This document shows, one piece after another, positions 28,401 to 38,900 of a DNA stretch of 64,000 nucleotides. The translations under genes were made by a program, and so were the position numbers. The DNA comes from Bursaphelenchus xylophilus (Eukaryota; Nematoda; Chromadorea; Rhabditida; Aphelenchoididae), in assembly GCA_904066235.2 (NCBI GenBank), contig CAJFCV020000006.1, forward strand, positions 9,238,001 through 9,302,000, read 5' to 3'. The notes below the pieces were generated by a model. It did not search any database, was not told where the DNA came from, and saw only the letters and a list, made by a program, of their open reading frames with translations. Within the stretch, counting starts at the first letter, position 1. Every line of letters begins with the position of its first letter.

Positions 28401-31400
28401 TCACTGTTTTTTACACTATTTACTTACAGTGGGGGACCTAATCCAGAGGCAAAAACCGTACGATTTTGCATCCAGGAAGTATCAAAAAATGTGGCAAAAT
28501 ACCTCCCTCTCCAAGCGAAAAAACTCCGATTTCAAAAGCGCGCCCGCTCTTTTTTGTGAGGAAAAAGGGTGCGCCCTTCAAAACAAAGTTTTTTACTTGG
28601 AGAGGGAGGTATTTTGCCACATTTTTGATACTTTCCGGATGCAAAATGCTACTTTTTTGCCACTGGATCAGGTCCCCCACTTTAAGTAAATGGTATAAAA
28701 AACCGCGATCGAAACAATTTTCCTTGCAAAATCGCATTGTTTACCGCCTTCCGTACAATGTACAGTCTATAGATAGCTCCTTTACAGCAGAAACTTCTTG
28801 GAATTTCCGAAAAATTTCTTTTCAATTCATCCAACACCCATTTATCACCCAAAAAAATTTACTGTTTTCCCGTTGAATCAGTGAGAAATTGGCGACTACA
28901 AGTTGTGAACAGCGCGTTTTCTCTGCGATTGCGGCTATAATTTGGAGCTGGGCGCGCGCGGAATCTCCTCCATGGACAGAGAAAAAGACAAATCGGAAGG
29001 ACGCGCGCTCCCAAAAAAAAGTCTAGAAACGAGACCTTAATTAAAGTTGAACTCTAATCTGCGACGACTCGACTTTTTATACCTGTTTCTGCACGCTCCG
29101 CATTCCGCTCGTCTCTAATATTATACTGGAAATTAATTTCGAGTAAAATTCTATATTATACTAGACAAAATTGAGGTCCGAAGAGGGAGAAGTGGATTTT
29201 GGTTGGTCTATGAAACGATCGGTTGCGTTTCAGAAAGCTTTCCATTTCAATGAGATCCTCGACGACGACGCACGTGAAGGGCACGAGAACCGGTCACGCG
29301 TCTCGACGCGAAATCACTCGACCGCCTGTCCGTTGGCCAGTCGTCAAGTCAACAATTGTGGAAGTAAGTCGTTGGTTTTTGAGCCACATATTGCACCCAA
29401 AACTTCCTTGTTACTGTAAAAAATATCAACAAAATTTTTGTTGTTTTCGTCGGCTGCAAAAAAATAAAAAAAAATAATTTTTTAATGTCTAAAGTAACAA
29501 AAAAAATTTTTGAATTTACGATTTTTATATTTAGCGTGATGTTCTAAGCCACTTTAGAACATCATTCATACCAAATTCAGTCGAAATTTTGATCAATTTT
29601 GAAAAAATTCAAGTTGAGGCTAGGGCGCAGCTCGGATTTTTTTTATTTTTTTATTTTATTTATTTTTTTTTTGAAAAATCGGAAATTTCACAAAATATTT
29701 TTAGCTTCGGCGGATGTTTGCCCATTGAATCCACATCACGACGCTCAGCATGCCTACAAGCACACGTGTAACAACGCCGCGAACTGTCGATGGTTGATAC
29801 TGATGGAGCCAGTGAACGCCCTACATATCAGTGTTATTTTGGGAGCAAAAGGAAGGATATTCCGTGCCGACGACTCGCTGGCCGCCGTCCTCGGATATGA
29901 CTGTACGAATCGGCTGTTCGGAACGGAATTGGGACGGCTCATCCCTAGTTTGGATGTAAGTTGGTAGCCAAAAACATGAAATAAGACAATTTTTCGGATA
30001 TAAATCTGATTTGTTTTCTTTTCAGACCTCAGTGGAGGCCAATGGCCGCGAACAACATTGTTGCGGAACGTCGGTTCGAAAGAACGGCGTTCCTTTCAGC
30101 GTTGTTGTGGTAGTTGAGTTCGACAAAGAAGGTAAATCGAATTTTGTTTGGTTTTTATTCGATGTTTAGAGAATCCTCTCTCCTATGATGTCAGGATTCG
30201 ATCGTTGGCCTCGATTAATGGTGTAATTACCATCACCGACGCCGGAGTTGTTCATTCTTATAATGAGCATTTTCTCCATGAACTTTGTGGAAAGAAAGAG
30301 GGAGAAAAGGATGAAGATGAAGTTATTGTAAGTTGGTTTTTGTTTTTTAGCCCAACTATAGTATAATTGTAAAATACATGCTAGTTTTTCTTTTGGAAAC
30401 TGAAAGAACTGATTATTTTTACCTTTTTTATTAGCTTATGTACCTACAAAATATAAAAGCTATAATTTTGCTTGAATCATAGTGCAGTAGTGTTTTGATG
30501 AAGATTAAATGAATTTAGAAGTTGTTATGATAGTTTTCTTGACAGATTTCCTCTTATTACCACCTCATTTTGATATAAAGTTATATAACTTTAGGTGATC
30601 ACCGATCTGATCCCCAATTTCTACGATGCCAGTACCTTGGCCTCTCTTTCGGCCGACCAAGCGATTGGAGCGGCTCCATTGTCCCCCGATGAGCTTGGTC
30701 ACAATTCCTACATCGCCTCGAATCATGAAGATCAGCCGAAACGTTTCAATTCCCTCCCTCAAATCCAGGTTGGCTCGTTTTATGGCCTCGCCAAGCACAT
30801 TGATCGAACCCTGATCCCCGTCCGATTCGATGTGACCCGTCTTGACGGGCAAAGTCAACCCAGATTGTTTGCCGTGGGTATCGGATATGAGCGGGGAATC
30901 GACTACGGGATAAATCAGTGTAGCGAGGAGGACGTTGACGATCTTGTCCCGCAGACGCGCGCGTCCAGCTCCTCCGAAATGGAGTCCGATTTCGAGGTGC
31001 GAACGATGGCGTTGAAGGACGACGATGAGAACGATGCGGCCCTGGAGATCAAGATCCATGACGTGCATTTGAGTGCGCTGGCCGACGAGAGCAATGAAGC
31101 GGTTTGCGGGGAATACAGCAGTCATTACGACACCTTCCAATTGATCGGAAATGGAACGTTTGGGTCGGTGAAGTTGGCCGCCAGAAAGGATACCGGCCTT
31201 TTGGCTGTTACGAAGTTCGTCTGCAAGAGCAAGGTCCTCCCAGAAAGTTGGGTCAAATCCACGAGTCGAGGAGGCCAAATGGTCCCAATCGAAGTCCATT
31301 TGTTGGAAACGCTGGATCACAAAAATATCGTCAAAGTTTTGGATGTGTTCGAAAACGAAAAGTATTATCAATTGGTCATGGAGAAGCTGGGATGTGGAAT

Positions 31401-32763
31401 GGATTTGTTTGAATTCATCGAGAATCACCCCAAAATGGACGAACCGCTGATCTCATACATCTTCAGACAGGTTGGTTATATTACATTCGATTTTTTTCCA
31501 AATTTAAATGCCAATTTATATTATCCATGGCTCTTTGCAGATTGTGGATGCTGTAAAGTACCTGCATGCGAATGGCATTGTCCATCGGGACCTGAAGGAC
31601 GAGAATGTGATCATCGATCGCAATTTCTGCTGCAAATTGATCGACTTCGGGTCTGCCGCCTATTTCGGCCCGAATATTATTTTCTCCACCTTCTGCGGGA
31701 CCATGGAGTATTGCAGCCCGGAAGTCCTGACCGGCAACAAGTATCTGGGCCCAGAAGTGGAGATGTGGTCGATGGGCATCCTCCTGTACACCCTGGTCTT
31801 CTTCCAAAACCCATTCAGAACGCCGCAGGAGACCATCCACGCGGAGATTGAATTGGTCTGGGATGTGAGCGACCAGCTGTTCCATCTGATTGGATGGCTT
31901 CTGAATCCGGACCCCAAGCATCGAGCCACGATCAAGGATGTGCAGGCTCATGATTGGGTCCGACAGAAGGTCGATCCAACCAACTATCGATTCCAGGAGG
32001 TCCTCAAGAACTCGGGTAAGAGGTTTTGCAATCTTTGGGAGGGAAAAAGTACGCTTTTTGGAGAGAGTTTATAGAAAAAATCAGAAATTTTGTTAATTTT
32101 TTATTTTGCACAAAAAATATGCAACCCCGTTTTGAGCTCATTTTCCATTTGATCCTACAAAAAATTACGGGTCAAACTCGACTGTAGTTTCTGTCAATCT
32201 CCATAATCCTTTGTTCATGATCCAAATAATCGAGAAAATGTCGGGGGATTTTCATAAATTTGGATCAAAACATATGATTTTATTTTACGGTGAAAGTTCG
32301 TTAAATCTGGGGTTTTGAGGGTGATATTTTTAATAAAAACAACTTTTTTACAAGCGAAATTTGGAAAGGTACCGAAAAATATTGTTTTCTCTGACCAACT
32401 CTCCTAGTTTTGCGTACTCTCTAGGTGGATTGTTCAATATCTCGGGCCCTTCTTGGAAAGCATGAGTTAAAAATTTTTGGCATTAATCTAAGGCTTTTTG
32501 GAGTATATTGGTCACATTTGAAAAAAATAGGATCAATTGGGCTCTTTTTATACTACAATATATTATTCATGACATAAAAATTTTTCGAATGTATTTTTAT
32601 GATTTCATTTTCAGATCGAGCCCGGGTTTCCCCTCCACTGTACGTCTCGGATCTCCACAATCATTTGAAGAGCACCTCTTCTTGTGGGAACCTGGCCAAT
32701 TCTTCGTTCTCGTCCATCGACGCCCCCTCTCGCCCCGAATCGGGCGTGGTGTCGGCGCGTTAA
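7427..32763 (+). CDS. PAS-domain serine/threonine kinase (PASK), 15 exons
   Basis: Exons: 7427-7486, 8712-8855, 8920-9049, 10982-11412, 12258-12347, 12765-12835, 27406-27613, 27902-28216, 29234-29363, 29705-29955, 30026-30131, 30170-30327, 30595-31470, 31541-32015, 32615-32763. Every junction keeps phase, giving 1,197 aa; human PASK is about 1,320. A PAS-like region spans about residues 165-285 and another about 545-700. Between them is a Ser/Pro/acidic linker. The C-terminal kinase (about 876-1140) has a GNGTFGSV loop from G883, a Lys at 905, HRDLKDEN (D1007), DFGSAAY (D1025) and GTMEYCSPEVL, all diagnostic of PASK. PASK links nutrient state to glycogen and lipid metabolism through PAS-regulated phosphorylation. 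The start follows a splice acceptor. Exons 1-8 are less conserved and less certain than 10-15. Intron 6 is 14.6 kb. A poly(A) signal AATAAA lies at 33191. Confidence 0.85.
7775..8061. mobile_element. palindromic MITE, family CAGTGGGGGACC, copy A
   Basis: Flanked by TA on both sides. The left end is CAGTGGGGGGACCTGATCC and the right end is its complement GATCAGGCC(T)TCCACTG. The body folds back through the shared blocks TTTTGCATCC, GTGGCAAAATGC and CTCTCCAAGTGAAAAA. Six copies occur in this window. It lies in PASK intron 1. The TA flanks suggest mobilisation by a Tc1/mariner transposase. Confidence 0.85.
9021..9173 (+). repeat. direct duplication, left copy (end of PASK exon 3 plus intron start)
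   Basis: About 150 bp running from the last part of exon 3 (coding ERRQSRVSK) through the GTAAGG donor into the intron. It recurs at 10418-10566 with scattered mismatches. A transposon sits exactly between the copies. This copy belongs to the gene. Confidence 0.8.
9178..10407. mobile_element. TIR DNA transposon (Tc1/mariner-type ends), decayed or non-autonomous
   Basis: The ends are perfect inverted repeats CAGGGTGACCCAAAATAACG (continuing GAGAC), flanked by TA (9176-9177 and 10408-10409). Length is 1,230 bp. No intact transposase frame is visible; only short frames occur, the longest about 90 codons on the minus strand with no motif I can name. The TA target and CAGGGTG terminus place it in the IS630-Tc1-mariner group by ends only. 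Confidence 0.8.
10418..10566 (+). repeat. direct duplication, right copy (exon-3-end pseudo-exon)
   Basis: A diverged copy of 9021-9173, including the 3' end of PASK exon 3 and its GTAAGG donor. It lies in intron 3 immediately beyond the TIR transposon. A spare 5' splice site here could be used with an upstream AG, but no functional exon is shown. Confidence 0.75.
13728..15560. mobile_element. large foldback element, 639-bp inverted arms
   Basis: The left arm 13728-14366 and right arm 14922-15560 are equal in length (639 bp) and near-identical in inverted orientation. They enclose a 555-bp unique centre. The outer ends read GTGCACATGAAACAGGATGT. Open frames of about 80 codons inside each arm are mirror images of each other and are not genes. 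I find no transposase and no clear target-site duplication. It lies in PASK intron 6 and would fold into a long hairpin when transcribed. Confidence 0.88.
17885..18268 (+). repeat. near-full copy of the dispersed ~450-bp repeat
   Basis: Shows the ordered blocks of the family: a terminus near GTGCTCAAAGAGCGGCGC, a TGAAGCCTGGCACAAAT block, a CCTGTTTCTACCGTAAA block followed by AATATTTCCACAAAAAA, a CCGCTCTCC block, GGATATCTCGGCTG, TTGCAAAGCGCAAGCTAAAA, and AAATCTGAGTGTCACAT at the end. It lies within PASK intron 6 and has no coding capacity. Confidence 0.65.
23335..23513 (-). repeat. LTR (3' LTR of the minus-strand element)
   Basis: 179 bp, bounded TG...CA and identical by eye to 24985-25163. 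The stop codon and last ~30 codons of the internal ORF lie in this LTR. Confidence 0.92.
23415..24719 (-). CDS. retroelement ORF with aspartic protease (gag-protease remnant)
   Basis: A 434-codon frame inside the LTR element. Near the N-terminus, GHSRKC looks like the second half of a degenerate zinc knuckle of Gag. A retropepsin motif ELDTGAARTVIP has its DTG at residues 93-95. About 70 residues later, LGRDLMKDLKLDMG matches the flap-distal LGRDWL signature of Ty3/Gypsy proteases. The second half is basic and low in motifs, and the frame runs into the 3' LTR. The polymerase and integrase are missing, so it probably depends on enzymes supplied in trans. An ATG at 24719 is the first Met, but the frame stays open upstream, so the true start may lie further upstream. 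Confidence 0.7.
   Translation of the reverse strand: MPKSSLVNEGHSRKCQNTRDFDCPERQRKPRRISRGTHLGLDAVDSESEYDSEYSSGCDGMHAIRQCESGREEIPPAKLCVRLNDMEIALELDTGAARTVIPERVWRQIGHPEITRYTGILQEYGGSPLEVIGAVRVNASFRGHQKMTEIIVVRRHDCQPTLGRDLMKDLKLDMGNYANFSLVDSEVEETGTRGTRENEFKSFQKASDETREVHWIRVVTKSMDQKPAKANIGVSARNTEGVGETYSGDFESQYFPQVVENRGGSRGQGKWRGNHAKSTVMWSDSESLASSKESRKKPKVWIDKVKNELETQIRSFASQGKPIVSFGPRHHSERYKPLARRYQNGTQCVSGRNVPLEVQILDGSQFPVQSRISSHLEHREARMLVRWMWKCQAVPDLITWRRCEAERPSFEDFPTLNDLHLFKFDCTFLRGASL
24985..25163 (-). repeat. LTR (5' LTR of the minus-strand element)
   Basis: 179 bp, TG...CA, identical by eye to 23335-23513, followed by the second TATTC target-site copy. Confidence 0.92.
28236..28860. repeat. 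~600-bp palindrome centred on MITE copy B
   Basis: Intron sequence from about 28236 to 28426 recurs in inverted orientation at about 28685-28860. Shared blocks include GTTGGATGAATTGAAAAGAA, CTATCTATAGACTGTA, GTAAACAATGCGATTT and GGAAAATTGTTTCGATC. The CAGTGGGGGACC-family MITE lies exactly at the centre. The other MITE copies do not have these flanking arms. It lies in PASK intron 8. Confidence 0.85.
28427..28684. mobile_element. palindromic MITE, family CAGTGGGGGACC, copy B
   Basis: The same foldback body as copies A and C-F (TTTTGCATCC, GTGGCAAAATACC, CTCTCCAAGCGAAAAA, mirrored), with ends ACAGTGGGGGACC and GGTCCCCCACT. The right TA is degenerate. Confidence 0.82.
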
Positions 32764-35700
32764 ATCCTAACTTTTATCCTTTTGATATTCTTGGCAATAA
32801 CTCACTTGCTGGCTCATTTCTGACCAGACGCATTCGTTTTGCATCAAAACCCGTCCAATCCGAATATCAGATTATATTATTGTAAGTAGGGCTTGTTAAA
32901 AAAGAATTGTAATATTTTTCGCGATGGGTATTTGCGATCAACGTTTCTTGCAGCTATATTCTCCCAATTATACCTGGTTGTTTTCGTACGAGTTTAGGTC
33001 TTAGCTTTCAAAGTGTTCTCATCTTTCGATGACATTATTTCAAATATATCTCGGCCTTTTTTCGCCCCAGGCGTTTTCTTTTGATTCCGATTCAATTCAC
33101 TGAAATTTGGTTCTGTTTTGACTTACTTGGTTTTGTTTGTCTTTCAAAGAGTCATAAGTATCAAATACATTTGTCCTTTCTGTAAGATTTAATAAACAAT
33201 GAACAAAAAATTTTTTTGGATTTTTTTGAAATTAATTTTTTTTTTGTGCTCTGAAAGGATAAAAAATGTTAATAAAGTAAGTTACGAATAAAGTGGACAG
33301 TTGGACTCGCCGAAAATGACGGCTATTTCGTGCAAAAAGGTGGGTTTGATTACCTTTTCCACGTGTGTGGGCTTCGAAATTACGAGCAGAGGTAAATCTG
33401 TAAAAAGGGATTTCGAAAGTCCGGAGATGTGATAAAAAAATTTTTAGGATCTTGACGGCTTAGAGATTGCCATGTTTATTCCGCAAAAATATTTATTTTT
33501 GTAAAATACGTTTCTGTTTGTCATCTTTTTAGTTTGCAAAAAAATTTTTCTAGAGGCTCGAAATGCGATGCATTTTTTTACTCTAAAAAAATTTACTCTG
33601 GCAAAAAATGAGGATTAGGATTTTTGAAGACATAAGAATGAAGAAAATTTTTTACAGATTTTCAGATTTTGAAAAAGACGCTAAATTTGCTTTCTCGAGC
33701 TTTTTTTATCATGTCGGCCTCATTTTTTCCATCCTATTTTTTCAAAAAAAAAGTTAGGAAAGCGTTTTTTACGTTTTGTTTCGGAACGACCGGTGCGATC
33801 TTATTTCTTCACTCTTACATGTCCGAGAATTTTAGCTTGTCATTTTCAAAGGCTTTTTAGGGTTAAAAAAATTTAGAGAATTTTAGAATAAAACTTAGCG
33901 TTTTTTCAGGTTTGGGGAGCAATTTTTTAAAATTACTTTTCAAAATAGGAATAAGAAAAAAAATTTTAAAGGATATTTTTCTCTGAACGTCTCTCCTCAT
34001 TTTTCCATCATCTCTCGTCTGCAATATCTCGGCTGGTTTTGTAAAGCAACAACTAAGATTTCCTAGGGGCCGTGCGGGCATCTCCTACGTTCAATTTCTT
34101 CAGAAAAATTTGTTCTCCGACCTCAGAAAACGTCTTGTTTTTGTTATGACGCCCGGCCAATCCCATGATAAGGTTAGACGCTGCGTAACACCGCTACGTA
34201 TGAAATATTAATCCACTGGGTGTAGCTTCGTCTAAGCCTAATTAAAGGCCGTATCGAAGCATAATACACAAAAGGTTTGTGACGAAACGGGGCTGTTTTC
34301 TCACAATTTTTTGGCGATGATGACATAAAAAGCCTGTTGTTTTGGTTCGCAGAAGACAAAAACTTGGCGATAAGAGCTCCTCCTAGTCTATTATAATCTA
34401 AAAAAATTGAATTTCCCCTTCAATTCTTATCTTTGTACTCAAGGAACAGCTTGTTCTAGCCTTTCCAAGCTCGTTAATTTCCAGTCATTACCTGGGGCTT
34501 ACAAAATTTTTTCCAATAAAACTATTAATAGGGTAATTACCCTCTTCCCCGCGGGCGCTGCCCTCCCAAACCTCGGCGAAACGGCGTCTAGGTGCGCAAA
34601 AACAATGATCGGCGGCATCCGGATGGATAATATTTCTTTTTGGCGACTTTATTCGCCCCCATCAAGCCCTCCAAATTGCTCCTCGGGGTCCCATTGAACT
34701 CCTCGACGCGCTCCTTATTAATGCCTTCATTCGAAACGAATTATGCCCCCTATTCCGCGCGATTTGCGTCGCTCTGACCTTCCGATCCATCGACTGTGCA
34801 CCGAAGAGCGGCGGCGGCGGGGCTCAGCGAAACGCGAATAAGTGTGCGCCGAGTCGGTCTTATTCTTCTATAAGGACGGGGGGCGCAACCAAAGGAAGCG
34901 AAGAATGAAAGGAAAGATGCAGGGGGACGAGTGGTCGCCCCGCTTTTTCCCTTCGCCTCTCCCCCACCCCTCAGCTCATCGGGGAAGACGGAGGAGGGGG
35001 GAAATTTGGGGGGATCGCTGAGGTCGGCTGGCTGTAAGCGCAGGGTAAAATTCCCGATTCTCCACCGCGTTTTTATGCACGATGACTGAACTCCTCGACT
35101 TGGCGATTCGTCACAGTCGTTTGTCATAAAACAATTCTCCAGCGAGACCGTTATTACGGGCTGGGGTAAGGGGAGAATCAGCGGTTTGAAAAATTGAAGG
35201 GGAAAAAAGATTTCATCGACGGGAAAAATGGATGACTTAAGCAAAAAATCTAATTTTTCTAGGTTTTTCATGAGTTTGAAAAAAAACCACGTGGAATCAT
35301 TGCCCTAGAGACCTATAGGGTTCACCACATTACCCTTTCCGCAGGAAACACATTTTCATTCCGCCAAAAACCACTTTTTTATATTGCACTTGACATGTGT
35401 TGTCCCAAATTTCATTTCTCATTTTCACTATTATTTTTGCTCTCCACAACTCTCCCTTAGTGTGTGTTCTCTGCCAAAATCTTCAATGCCCAAAAAGAAT
35501 ATCATTTTTAAAGCTTTTTTTTTTATTTTTTTTTGTACAAAACTCAATAACAATGACTCGTCCAATGTATTCCTCACAAAAAAAAAACAGACTTCACTTT
35601 AGAGATTATCCGTTTTGCTCACCTGTTATTTTTTTATCGGAAAAGCCCTCTGTTGTATTTTTCTGACAAACCGGCCCGAGGCGCAGAGCGTGAGAAAGCG

Positions 35701-35999
35701 ACAAAATTTCGTCATGCACTTTAACCTTCTTTTGTGTTAAAGTTTTTTTATATTTATTTTTTGGGGGAATTGATAAAACTTTCGACGTCTAATCTCCCCA
35801 ATTTTTGAAAGACGTACAGCTTGGGCGAGGCTTTATCAGAGAAAGCCTGCTTCGTGCAGCGAGCTCTTTTTTCTCTGTGACACAGACGACGCTGTTATGT
35901 TACGTATAACATATATACGTGTTTTCAGGGTCAAATTTGCTTGGAATCTTTCCCATTAAGGGAGAAGTGGCTCTTTTATGAACCGAAGATTTCTCTCTG
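32764..35999. other. 3.2-kb intergenic region between PASK and CCR4
   Basis: No gene seen. It holds the PASK 3' flank, a decayed dispersed-repeat copy at about 33660-34080, and a block at about 34540-35060 that is markedly GC-rich. A 173-codon minus-strand frame over that block (34750-35271) looks compositional rather than coding. The right end should contain the CCR4 promoter. Confidence 0.5.
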
Positions 36000-38900
36000 A
36001 TGGCTGAAGGTGAGCTTTCGTTTGTTTATTTTCGAGTTTAGACCATCTTATCCATCGAAAAATTTGGAATTATTGAAATTTTGAAAATTTTAAAAATTCA
36101 AATTTCAAAATTCAAATATCCTTTGCAGACTCGACGGATGTAAAGGACGAAGAAAATGGTCTGGCGTGCGAGTGGAAATACGACGGATCGGCGGGGTTTC
36201 CGATTGCGCGCGACGAGAACGGTGAAGGTCGGACGGTGTTGAAGAGCGGCGCACAGCGGACGCATCGGGTGCTGGGCCGGGACGAATTCAAACAAAACAA
36301 GGCCGCTCGATGGTTCGAACTCGAGGTGCACGGTAAGCATGACCTTGATTTCCCTTCAAAATTTTGATTTATTCAAAATTTAGAACGAATTTTAAAACTT
36401 TATTCAAATTTCAAAGTTTTTTGTGGATTTTATTCGGATTAGTGCTGAAATAAGGTAATTTCTTTCAGTTTAAAGGTTTTGTGTTGATTACTGATATTTA
36501 TTTCACATGTAAAATACGAAAATTTTATTTTTTATTTAAAATTATGCAAATTTTTTGATTTTATTCAAATTTCGGCTTAATCATTCCAAAAAATTATGGG
36601 ATTTTTGTCGTTTGCATGTTCCAATGCATGTACCAAATATTTTTTAAAATATTTTTTATAATTTTCATTAATTTTAATTCAAATTTTTGGTATTTTTCAA
36701 TAAAAAGAATTAAATTTTTCATCATCCCAAATTAACCGTCCAATTCGTTCAGGATCAGTCCGATGCCTGAGCAAAGACATCTTCGACATGCGCCATCTGC
36801 AAGCCCTGTTCGCCAGCCACAATCTCCTCCGCACGCTTCCGGCCGAGATCAGCCAACTCCATCATTTGTCCATATTGGACGTCTCCAACAACCAACTCAC
36901 CTCGATCCCGCCCCAAATCGGCGACATGACTGGCTTGCTGCACTTGAATCTGGCCGATAATCAGCTGACCAGCCTGCCGGCCGAACTCGGCAAGCTCTAC
37001 AGAATCAAGACGTTCAGTAAGTAAAAGTTTTTTTTAAAATTATTCGGTGTTTAGATGTGGCCGGGAATCCATTGCCCCACGAATATCTGGGATATGGAAA
37101 CAGTCCACAAGGAGCGAGGAATCTGCAGCAATATCTGCTGGACCGATTGGCGAGTAAGTGGGGGCTAGCGTAATCGAAATTGGAAATCAGGGTTCTCAAT
37201 ATTTGAGGCGTTTTTTGGCATCAACTGGATTAAATTTGGGGACTAATTTAGATTCAAATTTTATAAGACATGTGACACTTGCAGATGGAATTTTCAAGGG
37301 TTAGACTAGCGTAGATTTTTATGCCGGAAATCGAAAAATTTTTTTTTGCAATTTTTGGCCCGAAATCAGATATACTCTGGCAAGTATAGTATATCTATAA
37401 AAAATCAACTTTTTCGACCACAATTTGGCAGGTTATAGTCCTGAAAACCTTCTTTTTCTCTGACCGACTCTCCTCATTTTACGTGCTCTCTGACAAAAAT
37501 CCCAAGAAATCTCGGTTGCGCGGGGAAATATAGAACTAAAATTTTGTAGAAATGGATTTGAGACCCGCTTAGAGTGGTATGGAAATCCTAAAAAAATCAA
37601 AGGCCTAAGATTTTTGTTGCATTTTCCACGATGGATAAAGTAATCAAAATCTCTTTCCAGAAACCATCTCGAAACCGCCTCCTCGCGACTGGTTCACCAT
37701 CAAAACGCTCGCCAACAACGGCAAGCCGGTCGCTCAATTCAAAGTCCTCTGTTACAACGTTCTCTGTGATACCTACGCCACCCCCAGCCTCTATTCGTAT
37801 TGTCCATTGTGGGCGTTGAATTGGGAATACCGGAAGAATATCATCATGAAGGAGATCATGAGCTACGATGCGGACATTATCGGACTTCATGAGGTGGAGG
37901 CGGAACAGTTTCGGGTGTTTTATGAACCAGAGCTGAAGAAAAAGGGATACGACGGGATTTTCTCGCCAAAATCGAGAGCGAAAACCATGAGTACGGACAA
38001 CAGGAAGCATGTGGATGGGTGCTCGTTGTTTTGGAAGAATACCAAGTAAGCAGAGACTACTACTATAACAATTTTTAGGATTATATTGCACTTGCAATCA
38101 GTTGTATCATCATTTTTTTGATTGTCAAACTGAATGCCGATTTTTCATTTCCGAGAAGGCCTGAAATTTTATTCCGGCCTGAAAATATTGGCATTTTCTA
38201 CAAAATGCGGGCTAAACCTCGAACTGCAGCAAGATCTGAGCATGAGAAATAGCCAGCTGACTATTTTAGTCAGCATAAAACCGACTTTTTCGACAAAATC
38301 CAAAAAAATCGTCATAATGAGTCAATTAATCCAGCCTATAACTTCAGATTCCGAATGGCCAAACAGCATCTAGCCGAATTCGCCCAGATCGCCATCAACA
38401 AGGCGCATCAAAGCGACGCCATTATCAACAGAGTAATGCCCAAGGACAACATCGCCCTCTTGGCCACAATGGAGATCCTCCCCGGCATCTACGTGGAGCC
38501 GGGACAACATCCCTTGAACACGAAAAACGAGAGCGTTCCGATCGACAAAATCGACAGCGAAGACAAGATTGTGGGGACTCCTTTTGTTTTGTGTGCAGCG
38601 CACACGCATTGGGACCCGGAATACTGCGATGTGAAGCTGATTCAGTCGATGATGCTGATCCATGAATGCGCGAAACAGATCGAAAATGCAGCTAACGACT
38701 TTAATTTGCCTATTGATGTAAGTTTTTAACCTTACAGCGTTGAGAAATTCAGTGTTTTGGGTCGAAAAAACCCCACAACTTTCATAAATTTGACACAGTG
38801 GGGGACCTGATCCACTGGCAAAAAAACGTACCATTTTGCATCCAGGAAGTATCAAAAAATGTGGCAAAATGCCTCCTTCTCCAAGTGAAAAAACTTCGAT

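Noticed and set aside
31471..31851. Read-through of the PASK kinase ORF past YIFRQ
   Set aside because: Translation after 31470 is intron sequence in the wrong frame; the kinase continues after the acceptor at 31540 with IVDAVKYLH.
34750..35271. 173-codon minus-strand ORF
   Set aside because: Low-complexity Pro/Ser/Arg composition over a GC-rich block, no motif, no splice partners; most likely compositional.
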